Notes: generated from the letters alone by a model not told the origin. A stretch of DNA of 64,000 bases from an uncultured Paracoccaceae bacterium (GCA_947496535.1 CANMDE010000006.1:62001-126000); one strand, 5' to 3'. Counted from the stretch's first letter, positions 1 to 9,207 are shown. Made by a program: numbers and translations.

Positions 1-1408
1 TAAATGTCCCCAGCGGCTGCAACGTGTCGAAGTCCAACGGCACATCATCGACCGAAGACGGCAATAAGCCAGACGAGGGACCGCCCGGCTGATAGGCCTT
101 GAACACATGACCCTCGGCCATTCCGCCGGCGGCATCGATAATGTCCAAAATCGTCGAACCCGCTGGCAGCAGATACACGCCCGGCTTGGCCACGCGGCCG
201 GAAACCGAATAGGACCGCAAGCCAACGCGCCCGTTCTTTTCAGTCCCGCTCAGCACCTCAGGCCCCTCCCGGCAGACGCGGGCGACCCACAACAATGTCT
301 CCACGTTGTGCACCAGCGTTGGCCGATCAAAGATGCCGACCTGCGCCACAAAAGGTGGCCTGTGGCGCGGAATCCCACGCTTGCCTTCGATGCTTTCGAT
401 CATCGCGCTTTCTTCGCCGCAGATATAGGCGCCCGCTCCACGGCGCAGGTCGATATAGCCTTCGGTCACAACGCCTGCATCTTCCAATGCCTTGATCTCG
501 CGGCGCAAAATCTCCAACACCGCCGGATATTCATCACGCATATAGATAAAACAGGTGTCCGCCTCGACGGCCCATGCGGCAATCAACATACCTTCCAAAA
601 ACAAATGCGGAGTGCACTCCAGATAGTACCGGTCCTTGAACGTGCCCGGCTCGCCTTCATCCCCATTTACGGCAAGATAACGGGGTCCGGGATTGGCCCG
701 CACAAAGCCCCATTTCTTACCCGAGGGAAAACCGGCACCACCAAGGCCGCGCAGACCGGACGCAAGAACACTCTCTTGCACCGCTTCCCAATCACCATCC
801 GCACGAAGCGAGGCAAGGGCGGAATAGCCGCCCGCCGCCTGATAAGCGGCCAGATCTTCATAGTCAGGCAGATGCGCATGGGTGTCATCTGCCGCAATCG
901 CCGCCTCGACCCTTTCAACGGTCGCATGATCGATGTGGTTATGGCCCAATTCCAACACCGGCGCGGTGTCACAACGGCCCATACATGGCGCACGCAGAAC
1001 ACGCACTTTCGATGGGTCCAGCCCGTCTTCCAACGCCGCTTTCAGCTGCTGCGCCCCGGCCAATTCGCACGAAAGCGAGTCGCAGACACGGATCGTGAGG
1101 GCCGGTGGCACTGGTTCACCTTCTTTCACCACGTCGAAATGGGCGTAAAAGGTGGCAACTTCATAGACTTCCGCCTGCGACAGCCGCATTTCTTCAGCCA
1201 GAGCACGCAAATGGGCAGCGGATAGGCAGCCATAGGTGTCCTGAATCAGATGCAAAAACTCGATCAGCAAATCGCGACGGCGGGGCCTGCCTACCAAAAG
1301 CGCCTTGATCTCATCCCATGCAGTATCATCCAGCTGACGTCCCTTGGGCGTATGCCGTCCCTTACCCTTACCGGATTTCCAAACACCGTCGCGGTTGTCG
1401 AGTGCCAT
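1..1408 (-). CDS. NAD-linked formate dehydrogenase beta subunit, NuoE-NuoF fusion (partial, C-terminus outside window)
   Basis: Electron-transfer subunit of a soluble NAD-dependent, molybdenum or tungsten formate dehydrogenase; passes electrons from the formate-oxidising alpha subunit to NAD+. The visible 469 codons contain a NuoE-type thioredoxin-like [2Fe-2S] domain with cysteines 109, 114, 142 and 146, followed by a NuoF domain with the FMN/NAD signatures GLGGAGFPSGKKW, NGDEGEPGTFKDR and GAYICGEESA. Such fusions are known from the FDH1 beta subunit of Methylobacterium (about 570 residues), so roughly 100 residues lie beyond base 1. The ATG at 1408 is preferred over an in-frame ATG at 1417 because AAGGA lies 8 bases upstream of it. 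Alpha and maturation genes should follow to the left. A NuoEF fusion of another dehydrogenase is the alternative. Confidence 0.85.
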   Translation of the reverse strand, partial: MALDNRDGVWKSGKGKGRHTPKGRQLDDTAWDEIKALLVGRPRRRDLLIEFLHLIQDTYGCLSAAHLRALAEEMRLSQAEVYEVATFYAHFDVVKEGEPVPPALTIRVCDSLSCELAGAQQLKAALEDGLDPSKVRVLRAPCMGRCDTAPVLELGHNHIDHATVERVEAAIAADDTHAHLPDYEDLAAYQAAGGYSALASLRADGDWEAVQESVLASGLRGLGGAGFPSGKKWGFVRANPGPRYLAVNGDEGEPGTFKDRYYLECTPHLFLEGMLIAAWAVEADTCFIYMRDEYPAVLEILRREIKALEDAGVVTEGYIDLRRGAGAYICGEESAMIESIEGKRGIPRHRPPFVAQVGIFDRPTLVHNVETLLWVARVCREGPEVLSGTEKNGRVGLRSYSVSGRVAKPGVYLLPAGSTILDIIDAAGGMAEGHVFKAYQPGGPSSGLLPSSVDDVPLDFDTLQPLGTF

Positions 1409-1535
1409 TGCGCCCATCCTTCAGCCTACTTGCAGTGACCATACCGGCGAGACCTTTGGCAAACCACGCAAAAGCGACACGATATGATGCCGATACGCGC
1501 TCTTTCTCGATTGTGACTTATCAACGAAGAAACCC

Positions 1536-2564
1536 ATGATAATGATACGAAACATGAAGTCCCAAATGCGCCTTTTTGCGATTGCCACGCTCACACCTGT
1601 TGTCTTGCTCACCTTTGGGGCAACAGCAGGCGGCCTGTGGGTCGCGGCAGCGCTGATCTATCTCACCGCTTTTACCGCAGTTCTGGACCGGCTCATCCAC
1701 AAGATCAGCCCCGATAGCGAGTTTCCGTCAGGCGATGGCCTATCCATCGTCATTGCGCTCGCCCATTTCGCGCTATTGCCTCTGATCGTCGCTGCGTTGG
1801 CAGGGCCGATGCCGATCATCGAAAAGCTGGGGCTGTTCCTCGCCGCTGGCCTGTTCTTTGGACAAGTCAGCAATGCCAACGCCCATGAACTGATCCACCG
1901 TTCCACCCGCTTATTAAACAGGCTCGGCGTATGGGTCTATATCACCCTTTTGTTCGGGCATCACGCCTCTGCTCATGTGCTTGTCCATCACCGGCATGTG
2001 GCCACCAATGCGGACCCAAACACATCGCGCAAGGGCGAGAGCTTCTACCGCTACTTTGTCCGCGCCTGGATCGGCTCTTTCCGCGCGGGATATAAAGCAG
2101 AGGCCGCCCGTCTGCACCGCATCAACCGTTCAGCTTGGCACAACCCCTATCTTATCTACGTCGGCGGCGCGGTGCTATTCATTGCATCAACCGCGTGGCT
2201 GGGCGGCCCAAAAGCAGTCATCGCCTATCTTCTGCTTGCCGGACATGCCCAAAGCCAGCTTTTGTTATCAGACTACGTGCAACATTACGGGCTGAACCGC
2301 GTCACCCGGAATGGCAAGCCGGAACCGGTAGGAACGCAGCATAGCTGGAATAGCCCGCACTACTATTCTTCTGCACTCATGCTGAACGCCACCCGCCATT
2401 CCGACCACCACAGCCACCCCGCGCGGCCCTATCCCGCCCTGACCTTGCCACAGGATGCACCAATGCTGCCCAAGCCCCTACCCGTCATGGCCAGTATCGC
2501 GTTGATCCCACCGCTCTGGTGGCGGATCATGGACCCATTGGTCCAGGAGCGGACGCATGCGTAG
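1536..2564 (+). CDS. AlkB-like membrane fatty-acid/alkane hydroxylase family protein
   Basis: Integral membrane non-haem di-iron enzyme of the alkane 1-monooxygenase/fatty-acid desaturase superfamily, expected to hydroxylate a hydrophobic substrate with rubredoxin or ferredoxin as donor. At 342 residues it is shorter than classical AlkB (about 400). Histidine clusters are visible: HELIH at 117-121, HVLVHHRH at 147-154, DYVQHYGL around 245-252 and RHSDHHSH at 287-294. The third box has Gln where classical AlkB has the Glu of NYxEHYGL, so the substrate is uncertain. Several hydrophobic segments (15-50, 70-110, 205-240, 315-330) fit membrane helices. It overlaps the next gene by 8 bases, suggesting translational coupling. 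The exact start among ATGs at 1536, 1542 and 1551 is unsettled. Confidence 0.8.
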   Translation: MIMIRNMKSQMRLFAIATLTPVVLLTFGATAGGLWVAAALIYLTAFTAVLDRLIHKISPDSEFPSGDGLSIVIALAHFALLPLIVAALAGPMPIIEKLGLFLAAGLFFGQVSNANAHELIHRSTRLLNRLGVWVYITLLFGHHASAHVLVHHRHVATNADPNTSRKGESFYRYFVRAWIGSFRAGYKAEAARLHRINRSAWHNPYLIYVGGAVLFIASTAWLGGPKAVIAYLLLAGHAQSQLLLSDYVQHYGLNRVTRNGKPEPVGTQHSWNSPHYYSSALMLNATRHSDHHSHPARPYPALTLPQDAPMLPKPLPVMASIALIPPLWWRIMDPLVQERTHA

Positions 2565-2943
2565 CCTTGTCATTTACCTTTTGCTGACCACATCGGCTTT
2601 GGCCCAAGACACCATGACGGCCAAGGAATTCGATGAACATGTAACCGGACGCACTGTCACCTTCCTAAACGAACTGGGTCAGGACTACGGTGTTGAACGT
2701 TATATGGAAGGTCAGCGCGTCATGTGGTCGGATTTCAATGGCACATGCCAATATGGGATCTGGTTTGAAAGCAAAGGTGACATTTGTTTTCGCTACGACG
2801 GCGACCCCCAGCATAAATGCTGGGCCGTTTATGACAGTCCCGACGGCATGCGTGCAACCTACACAACCTCCCCGCCCCATAACACGATCATCGAAGACCT
2901 TGATCGCGACACGCCGCTGATCTGTAACGACCTGTCCTCATGA
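2557..2943 (+). CDS. small exported protein of unknown function
   Basis: 128 residues with a clear Sec signal peptide (hydrophobic residues 4-16, likely cleavage after ALA at about 17). The mature part has four cysteines, in the stretches GTCQYGIW, GDICFRYDG, HKCWAVY and PLICNDLSS, probably forming periplasmic disulfides. The layout with W/F-rich stretches around DICFRY resembles small periplasmic proteins common in Roseobacters, but I cannot assign a named family. It starts inside the end of the AlkB-like gene and its stop overlaps the next start (ATGA), so three genes probably form one transcript. Confidence 0.75.
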   Translation: MRSLVIYLLLTTSALAQDTMTAKEFDEHVTGRTVTFLNELGQDYGVERYMEGQRVMWSDFNGTCQYGIWFESKGDICFRYDGDPQHKCWAVYDSPDGMRATYTTSPPHNTIIEDLDRDTPLICNDLSS

Positions 2944-3767
2944 CCACGCCACCACCCGGCATCCTGACCAAATTCAACCTCAGCAACGCGGTTTTCGCAA
3001 TCGAAAGCGGAATCGCAAAGGTGTGGAAAGTCCAATACGAGGGCAAGGATGCGGCGCTGAAAATTTACAACGGGTTTGATTCCAAAAATGAATGGCCCGG
3101 CTTCGACCTGATCAATGAACTCAATGGCGCAGGTGTTGTGCAGCTCCATCGCTACGAAGATGGCGTCGCACTGATGGAGTGGCTCGACGGCCCATCCCTC
3201 GGCGACCTCAGCCGCGCGGGACAGGATGAAGCCGCGGCACAAGAACTTGCCAAAGTGGCCAACCAGATACACGCGGCATCGCGATCCGTCACCCTGGACC
3301 TGCCCACTGTCACAAAAACCTTCCACGACCTTCTCAGCCTAGACCCGCCAGATGGCATAGCCCCTGACCTAAAGGAAAACCTCCACCGCTGCATGAAGCT
3401 TGCTCGTGAACTTATTGAAAAACAGGACGATCTCATTGGCATCCACGGCGATCTTCACCACGACAACATCAAACTGGGGCAAAGGGGCTACACCGCATTT
3501 GACGCCAAGGGCGAACGTGGGCCACGCGCCTATGAATTCGCCAACACATTTCGCAACCCCGAAGGCGCCGACCACCTGACCAGCGATCCGGTGCGAGCAA
3601 AGCGAATGGCCGCGATTTGGGGGCAAGCCACCGGCATCGCCTCAAGACAGCTACTGGAATGGGGTGCAGTACGCGCTGCGCTGTCGCTCGCCTGGACCGG
3701 TGATTTCGGAGACACGCCAGATAGACGCACCATAGCAATGATGCTGCAAATCCTAGATAACGGCTAG
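2940..3767 (+). CDS. aminoglycoside/hydroxyurea-kinase-like phosphotransferase (APH fold)
   Basis: Cytoplasmic kinase-fold protein of 275 residues. HGDLHHDN at 169-176 is the catalytic loop with the base aspartate, FDAKG at 187-191 supplies the metal-binding aspartate, and ANTFRNP at 201-207 is typical of the streptomycin-6-phosphotransferase/hydroxyurea kinase branch. The presence of an APH fold does not prove antibiotic resistance; many members phosphorylate sugars or metabolites. ATGA overlap with the upstream exported protein and convergent overlap of four bases with xseA. Substrate unknown. Confidence 0.8.
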   Translation: MTTPPPGILTKFNLSNAVFAIESGIAKVWKVQYEGKDAALKIYNGFDSKNEWPGFDLINELNGAGVVQLHRYEDGVALMEWLDGPSLGDLSRAGQDEAAAQELAKVANQIHAASRSVTLDLPTVTKTFHDLLSLDPPDGIAPDLKENLHRCMKLARELIEKQDDLIGIHGDLHHDNIKLGQRGYTAFDAKGERGPRAYEFANTFRNPEGADHLTSDPVRAKRMAAIWGQATGIASRQLLEWGAVRAALSLAWTGDFGDTPDRRTIAMMLQILDNG

Positions 3768-5266
3768 AGCAACCGCCCCTGCCGGTCTTTCGTCACCGTC
3801 ATGCGGCCATCAGCGAACTCGATTTCCAGCTCTTGCGCCCTTTCAGCAGCAACCTTGCCCGTAACAACGTCCCCGTCACCACGCACCACCGCATAGCCAC
3901 GCTTGAGTGTTTCCACATAACCAAGCGTTTCCCGCAGCCGATCCAGCGCCTCCAACCGGGCAACACGTTCCGCTTGCTGACGGGTAGCCCGGTCAGACAA
4001 ACGCCGCAATGAAACCTCCAACCGATCCGCCTGTCTGGCGACACGATCCTGCAAGATTTCAGGACGAAGCCCGCGCGATGCCCGATCCAAAACCACTGAG
4101 GCATCACGCGACCGACGCTGCAATGCAGGGACAAGCCGCGTTGCCAGCGTATCCAGCCGCCGCCGATCCTCGGCCACGCGGCGGGACAATACACCGGGGC
4201 GCAGGGCAGCTTCGGACAATTGCAACCGTTTCTTGGCCGCAGCACCTGTCAACGCAGCGGGCAACCGCTCTGCCAGATAGTCCAACCTCTGACGCGGGCT
4301 TTCGACCAACGCCTCGACCTGCGGCAAAGCACGACCCAAATCGCGTACACGCTGTTGACGTTGCTGCACGCCGACGGATAGCGCCCGGCTCAACCGTGCA
4401 CCCTGCTGATCCACCCAAGCCAGCAACTCCATCCGCACAGGCACAGCCAGTTCGGCCGCAGCCGTCGGCGTTGGCGCACGCTTGTCAGACACGAAGTCGA
4501 TAAGTGTCGTATCGGTCTCATGCCCAACCGCCGAAATCAGCGGAATGTCAGATGCAGCCGCCGCCCGCGCCACGATCTCTTCGTTAAAGCCCCAAAGGTC
4601 CTCAAGCGATCCGCCACCACGGGCCACAATCAAAAGATCGGGACGCGGCAACGCCCCTCCCACCGTCAAGGCGTTGAACCCTTCAATTGCCGCTGCCACC
4701 TCGGGCGCGCATTTCTGACCCTGCACGGCAACCGGCCAGACCAGCACCTTTCGCGGAAACCGATCACGCAAGCGGTGCAATATATCGCGGATCACCGCAC
4801 CCGAGGGCGACGTAACAACGCCAATAACCTCGGGCAGGAACGGCAGTGGCTTCTTACGCTCGGGCGCAAACAATCCTTCTGCTGCCAAAGCCGCCTTGCG
4901 CTTTTCCAGCATCGCCATAAGGGCACCAGCACCGGCGGGGGCGATATCTTCGATCACCATCTGATACTTTGACTGGCCGGGGAACGTGGTCAGCTTGCCC
5001 GTGGCAATGACTTCCATTCCCTCTTCAGGCTGATGCGCCAACCCTTGGGCGCGACCCTTCCAGATCACGCCAGCTAGAACCGCGCGGTCATCTTTGAGAT
5101 CCATATAGATATGTCCGGACGCCGGGCGCGATACACGGCCAACCTCACCCCGAACCCGAACATGGGAAAAACCGCCCTCAATAGCTTTTTTTACGGCGCC
5201 AGATATTTCTGAGACGGAGAATTCAGGCGTATTGTCACCTGGCTCGTCTTCAAACAGGTCGCTCAA
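3764..5266 (-). CDS. xseA: exodeoxyribonuclease VII large subunit
   Basis: Large subunit of ExoVII, which with XseB degrades single-stranded DNA to oligonucleotides. N-terminal OB domain (EFSVSEISGAVKKAI then VRGEVGRVSRPASGHIYMDLKD), central catalytic domain with TSPSGAVIRDILHRL, RGGGSLEDLWGFNEE and SAVGHETDTTLIDFVSD, then a long coiled-coil helical region and a C-terminal motif around LKRGYAVVRG. An ATG at 5290 is in frame, but GAGGAG at 5274-5279 is well placed for the TTG codons at 5269/5266, giving MSDLFEDE as in relatives; I chose TTG 5266. The gene begins within the end of the upstream membrane-protein gene, so the two are probably coupled. xseB is not adjacent. Confidence 0.93.
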   Translation of the reverse strand: MSDLFEDEPGDNTPEFSVSEISGAVKKAIEGGFSHVRVRGEVGRVSRPASGHIYMDLKDDRAVLAGVIWKGRAQGLAHQPEEGMEVIATGKLTTFPGQSKYQMVIEDIAPAGAGALMAMLEKRKAALAAEGLFAPERKKPLPFLPEVIGVVTSPSGAVIRDILHRLRDRFPRKVLVWPVAVQGQKCAPEVAAAIEGFNALTVGGALPRPDLLIVARGGGSLEDLWGFNEEIVARAAAASDIPLISAVGHETDTTLIDFVSDKRAPTPTAAAELAVPVRMELLAWVDQQGARLSRALSVGVQQRQQRVRDLGRALPQVEALVESPRQRLDYLAERLPAALTGAAAKKRLQLSEAALRPGVLSRRVAEDRRRLDTLATRLVPALQRRSRDASVVLDRASRGLRPEILQDRVARQADRLEVSLRRLSDRATRQQAERVARLEALDRLRETLGYVETLKRGYAVVRGDGDVVTGKVAAERAQELEIEFADGRMTVTKDRQGRLL

Positions 5267-5852
5267 CAACGCGCTCCTCGCGGTCGTCATTATGCAAAGG
5301 CAACGACGAAAACTTCCACTTGAAGAAAAAGCCGCCTACGACGCCCAGAACACCAAAAATGACCAGCGGTATCGACCAAAAGATAAAGGCAAGGATAAAC
5401 GACGCCAGACCCAAAGCACAGCCAAACGCGACCGTATACATTGCAAAAACCGGATCAGGCCAGAACTGAACATCCGCCGGGCCAAACTCTTGTGCGTAAA
5501 GCTTTAAGGCCCGTTCGTAGCTGGAATCATTGCGCACATCATTCGTCCCTTGTTGATAGGGGATACGACGACCGATGATGCGGCGGCAGAAATCGTTGTA
5601 ATATGCGTTTTCGTCCTCGGCGTGCAGACGCCAAACCAGACTGACGATGGGGGACGCCGACAGCGGCTCTTTCGAGATGCCCATCAGGTACATGAAGCGA
5701 CGATATTCCTCGACCAAGATATAGCACACGTCTGTTGAGTGCCCCGTCTCCTCGGCAAGTTTATCCACAATGGAACGGACCAGCGGGCGCTCATGAAAGC
5801 TATAGCCCTCAAGTCGATGCCACATGTTGCGGTCGATTTTCGTTCGGTACAT
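5250..5852 (-). CDS. membrane-anchored protein with DUF1399/glycine-rich-domain-like N-terminal region
   Basis: 200 residues. The N-terminal 130 residues are soluble, with a segment PIVSLVWRLHAEDENAYY followed by FCRRIIGRRIPYQQG that recalls the WHLH...Y..FC signature of DUF1399 (glycine-rich domain-containing) proteins. Two adjacent hydrophobic helices follow (about residues 140-175), then a charged C-terminal tail DDREERVVERPV. Start ATG at 5852 has GGAA 8 bases upstream; a TTG seven codons earlier is possible. Divergent from purD. Function unknown; assignment to DUF1399 is by eye only. Confidence 0.7.
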   Translation of the reverse strand: MYRTKIDRNMWHRLEGYSFHERPLVRSIVDKLAEETGHSTDVCYILVEEYRRFMYLMGISKEPLSASPIVSLVWRLHAEDENAYYNDFCRRIIGRRIPYQQGTNDVRNDSSYERALKLYAQEFGPADVQFWPDPVFAMYTVAFGCALGLASFILAFIFWSIPLVIFGVLGVVGGFFFKWKFSSLPLHNDDREERVVERPV

Positions 5853-5950
5853 TAATGTTTCCGTGGTGCACAACTAGTCTGCCACTACCTTAAGCTGCGC
5901 GTAGCCGAAGGCCAAGTAGTACAAAACCAAAAGCACATCTAAAAACTACA

Positions 5951-5970
5951 ACTTGTGGTGACTTGTGGTC
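5951..5970. repeat. tandem 10-base repeat in purD upstream region
   Basis: ACTTGTGGTG is followed directly by ACTTGTGGTC in the divergent promoter region between the DUF1399-like gene and purD. It could be a tandem half-site for a regulator; no regulator is identified. Confidence 0.35.
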
Positions 5971-6026
5971 TATCTGCCTGAAACGTACAACGCCCCGAAG
6001 GACTGTTTTTCAGAGGAAAATTGGCA

Positions 6027-7289
6027 GTGAATATTCTGATACTGGGCAGCGGCGGACGCGAACACAGCTTGGCTTGGGCAATAAAACAAAACCCAAAATG
6101 CGACCGCCTGATTGTGGCTCCTGGCAACGCTGGCATCAGTGCAATTGCCGACTGCGCCGATATCAACATTCTCGATGGTGGCACGGTGGCCACATTTGCC
6201 GAAGAAAACGCCATCGATTTTGTGATCATCGGCCCCGAGGCACCACTCGCTGCCGGTGTGGCCGATAGATTGCGCGCGGCTGGCCTGCTGGTCTTTGGCC
6301 CGTCACAAGCGGCAGCCCAACTCGAAGCGTCGAAATCTTTCACCAAAACCATCTGCGACGCAGCCCAAGCACCGACAGCGGCCTACGGCCATTTCACCGA
6401 TGCAGACACGGCCCGCGCCTATATCCGCGATCAGGGCGCGCCCATCGTGGTCAAGGCCGACGGGCTTGCAGCAGGAAAAGGCGTCATCGTGGCCATGACC
6501 GAGGCCGAGGCGCTGGGTGCCATCGACGATATGTTCGACGGAAGTTTCGGTGAAGCCGGGGCCGAGGTCGTGATTGAAGAGTTCATGGACGGCGAAGAAG
6601 CGTCCTTTTTCGTGATCTGCGACGGCAAAACCATTTTGCCCATCGGCACTGCACAAGATCACAAACGCGCCTTTGACGGCGATCAGGGGCCGAATACCGG
6701 CGGCATGGGTGCCTATTCACCTGCCCCGGTGATGAGCGATGAAATCACACAGAAGGCCCTTGATGAAATTATCAGGCCCACAATGGATGAAATGGCAAAG
6801 CGCGGCACGCCATTTCAAGGCATCCTCTTTTGCGGTCTGATGATCCAGAACGGCCAGCCACGGCTGGTTGAATACAACGTGCGCTTTGGCGATCCTGAAT
6901 GCCAGTGCCTGATGATGCGGCTGGGTGGTCAGGTGCTTGACCTGCTGCAAGCCTGCGCCGAAAAACGGCTGCATGACATCAAGGTCAACTGGGCCGATGA
7001 TCACGCCCTGACCATCGTGATGGCCGCCAACGGATACCCCGGATCATATGAAAAGGGGACCGTCATCAACGGGCTCGAGGCCCAACCCGAAGACAGCTTT
7101 CACATGGTATTCCACGCCGGAACCACCGAAAAGGATGGGCAAATCACGGCCACCGGCGGTCGGGTCCTGAACATCACGGCGCGCGGAGCCACCCTGCACG
7201 AAGCCCACGAGAAAGCCTACGCAATGGCACAAGGCATCGACTGGGAGGGCGGCTTCTACCGATCAGATATTGGCTGGCGAGCGCTTTGA
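6027..7289 (+). CDS. purD: phosphoribosylamine-glycine ligase
   Basis: GAR synthetase, second step of de novo purine synthesis: ligates glycine to phosphoribosylamine with ATP. 420 residues, the normal length. N-terminal domain begins NILILGSGGREHSLAW; the ATP-grasp core shows VVKADGLAAGKGV, EEFMDGEEAS, PIGTAQDHKRA, NTGGMGAYSP and EYNVRFGDPE. The GTG at 6027 is chosen because AGAGGA at 6012-6017 lies 9 bases before it; an in-frame TTG at 6021 is too close to that site. Monocistronic here; purF lies 40 kb away in the same window. Confidence 0.96.
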   Translation: MNILILGSGGREHSLAWAIKQNPKCDRLIVAPGNAGISAIADCADINILDGGTVATFAEENAIDFVIIGPEAPLAAGVADRLRAAGLLVFGPSQAAAQLEASKSFTKTICDAAQAPTAAYGHFTDADTARAYIRDQGAPIVVKADGLAAGKGVIVAMTEAEALGAIDDMFDGSFGEAGAEVVIEEFMDGEEASFFVICDGKTILPIGTAQDHKRAFDGDQGPNTGGMGAYSPAPVMSDEITQKALDEIIRPTMDEMAKRGTPFQGILFCGLMIQNGQPRLVEYNVRFGDPECQCLMMRLGGQVLDLLQACAEKRLHDIKVNWADDHALTIVMAANGYPGSYEKGTVINGLEAQPEDSFHMVFHAGTTEKDGQITATGGRVLNITARGATLHEAHEKAYAMAQGIDWEGGFYRSDIGWRAL

Positions 7290-7508
7290 AGCGTTTCGGC
7301 ATGGAACGCCACGCATCCTCGACTCGATGCAACAGAATTTTCTGAATCTTGTCGGGGGCGCGTGTCACGCACCATTGCCCCAATCATCAAGCATTTCTGA
7401 CCCAGACCGGACCCTCATGCTCGGCGCACGAAGGTTCGGTGCCGCGGCCCCCTTGCTGCCGTTGAGTTGCCTACTTTCAATGTCTGCTTGTTGTATTCGA
7501 CGGAGCAA

Positions 7509-7961
7509 TCACTGAAGGCTCTCAACAACTTCCCAAAATCCCTCCCACGCAGCCCTTTGTTCTGGAGAAATCCCGTCTTCATCATCATTGACTAACTGCT
7601 GTGGAGTTACCCAAGCGATGTTTAGAGGTCGTGCAGCAGAACATAATTGCTGTGCTTGTTCGCTTGTAAGTTCGCCGCCCAAGATTTGAGCCAAGCCTTC
7701 ATCACCGTCTGCTACTCTCTTCATAGCGTCGACGTGAGTTCGCAATTCGGCGCGCTTCGCATCTTCTGGAAACGCAGCAATAAGCGTTTCCAGAGCAGCC
7801 AAATCCTGATCGCGTGCTCCCTCGCACGCCCATTTGATAGCGATTGGATGCAAGACGAAGTCAAAGCCGAAAAAGACATTGATTGACGAGTTTGACTGAG
7901 CTGATGCAACAGACACCATCATGCAGAGGGAAAAAACTATTCGTTTTGTTGCTCTAATCAT
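7509..7961 (-). CDS. small exported protein of unknown function
   Basis: 150 residues with a Sec signal peptide (basic RATKR, then hydrophobic IVFSLCMMVSVASA, cleavage after about residue 21). The mature protein is acidic and mostly helical, with two cysteines (in IKWACEGAR and QQLCSAARP) that could pair. No family recognised. Base composition is somewhat more AT-rich than the neighbours. It is flanked on both sides by gene-poor DNA (219 bases after purD and 639 bases towards the SatD-like gene), which may point to a variable region. Confidence 0.6.
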   Translation of the reverse strand: MIRATKRIVFSLCMMVSVASAQSNSSINVFFGFDFVLHPIAIKWACEGARDQDLAALETLIAAFPEDAKRAELRTHVDAMKRVADGDEGLAQILGGELTSEQAQQLCSAARPLNIAWVTPQQLVNDDEDGISPEQRAAWEGFWEVVESLQ

Positions 7962-8600
7962 CGCGAAAACACTCAGGAAATGGACATTGGCTCCACCTTG
8001 CTGTCACTGAAGGCCCTTGGCAATCCCCGCACGCGCTGGTCGAGTTCGTTAGACCCGACGTTCGTTCATTCCGCAGCATCGGTCAGATTGGGCTCGTTCC
8101 GGTCATTCGCGGCCTGTCGCACGAAGGTCAGCTTGCTCGTTTTTCACGAATTTGGGTCAGTTGATGACGTGAAGGTCAAAGTCATCTGACGTTTTAGATT
8201 CGGCATTAAAACATCAGGCGAGATCATTCGGCTGCTGACCAGAAGACCAGCGCCGCCATCGATCCAAAGCGCTGGGCATAACGGCACCAAAACTTAACCC
8301 TTCATTCATACATCGCACCGAGCGTTGCGTTAATGCGCCAAAATCACCACCACCGCACGGTGGTGCCCGACGGTTTGCCGACGCATGACCGACCGGTTTC
8401 TGGCACCGATTTAACCAATAAAAACTGGTGTTAACCATCGAGTCGCCGATCTTGCGCCGCCGGGGGCCACGCAACACCCACCGTTCGGTGCGACCCGCCA
8501 TTCGAAACACAACAGAGCGCCCGCCTCCGCCCAGCGCGCAATCATTTCTTGCACTCATCCACGCCCCGCGCCAGCATAGCGCAAACACGCGAGGGGCCGA
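7962..8600. other. 639-base stretch without a convincing gene
   Basis: Open frames here (for example 8214-8588 minus and 7980-8189 plus) show no recognisable domain and compositionally unconvincing translations rich in Arg, Trp and Gly. The stretch contains a compact dyad at 8348-8365 and the ribosome site GAGGGG for the SatD-like gene at its right end. It may be decayed coding sequence, but no parent gene could be identified. Confidence 0.5.
8348..8365. repeat. 8-base inverted repeat with two-base centre
   Basis: CACCACCG, centre CA, CGGTGGTG. A perfect dyad in otherwise gene-free DNA; could be an operator or a cruciform-prone remnant. No neighbouring T-run, so not a convincing terminator. 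Confidence 0.4.
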
Positions 8601-9206
8601 ATGACTGACTACGCCGTCCTGACGGGCGACATCGTGAAATCATCCAATCTGCCGGAAGGCGGGCTGGACCGGATTTTTGCAAATCTGGAACGCGCAGCCG
8701 ACATCATCGCAGGGTGGCAAGGATCTTCAGCCTATCTCACCCGCAATCGCGGTGATGGCTGGCAAATGGCCGTCTCCCCCCGCTTTGCGTTGCGCGCTGT
8801 CTTCCTGACCCGGGCAGCAGTGCGGATGACTGACAAGCGCTTCGACACGCGCGTTGCCCTCGCCATTGGGCAGGGTGACATCCCTGACAAAACGCTGGCC
8901 GATGCCGCTGGTACGGCCTTTACTGATTCCGGCCAAGCCCTTGAAAAAATGAAGCGAAAGCGCACCATGGTCGCCGTTCCCGATGACGGCACTCACGCCC
9001 TTATCCTGCGGCTTGCCGAAGAAATCGTCCGCCACTGGACCGAGGCACAGGCCGAGGTTGCATTTCATGCATTGTCACCTTCAAACCCCACTCAGGAAAC
9101 ACTGGCCGAGCAATTGGGGATGTCCCAGCAAGGCATTCAAAAACACATCGATGCATCCGGTATTGAAGCGTTGATCGATAGCTGCGAGACGCTTGATGCT
9201 AAATAA
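8601..9206 (+). CDS. SatD-family protein with C-terminal helix-turn-helix
   Basis: 201 residues. The N-terminal part (AVLTGDIVKSS, then RNRGDGWQMAV and RVALAIGQGD) matches the SatD family, which has a nucleotide-cyclase-like fold of unproven activity. Residues about 163-190 (PTQETLAEQLGMSQQGIQKHI) look like a helix-turn-helix, so the protein may bind DNA. GAGGGG lies 4 bases before the ATG. It is followed by a DUF3307 membrane protein, a pairing seen repeatedly for SatD proteins, with a three-unit dyad array in between. Role unknown; the array is a natural candidate for autoregulation. Confidence 0.75.
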   Translation: MTDYAVLTGDIVKSSNLPEGGLDRIFANLERAADIIAGWQGSSAYLTRNRGDGWQMAVSPRFALRAVFLTRAAVRMTDKRFDTRVALAIGQGDIPDKTLADAAGTAFTDSGQALEKMKRKRTMVAVPDDGTHALILRLAEEIVRHWTEAQAEVAFHALSPSNPTQETLAEQLGMSQQGIQKHIDASGIEALIDSCETLDAK

Positions 9207-9207
9207 T

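Noticed and set aside
107..1225. Long plus-strand frame of 372 codons at the left end
   Set aside because: It is antisense to a frame with clear NuoE/NuoF motifs; its translation has no domain and is rich in Arg/His, as expected for a shadow.
2940..3767. Antibiotic-resistance gene
   Set aside because: The kinase fold and motifs are present, but chromosomal APH-like proteins have many substrates and there is no resistance or mobile context.
8214..8588. Minus-strand frame of 124 codons in the 7962-8600 gap
   Set aside because: No domain, no ribosome site of note, and an unusual Arg/Gly/Trp-rich composition; judged non-coding.
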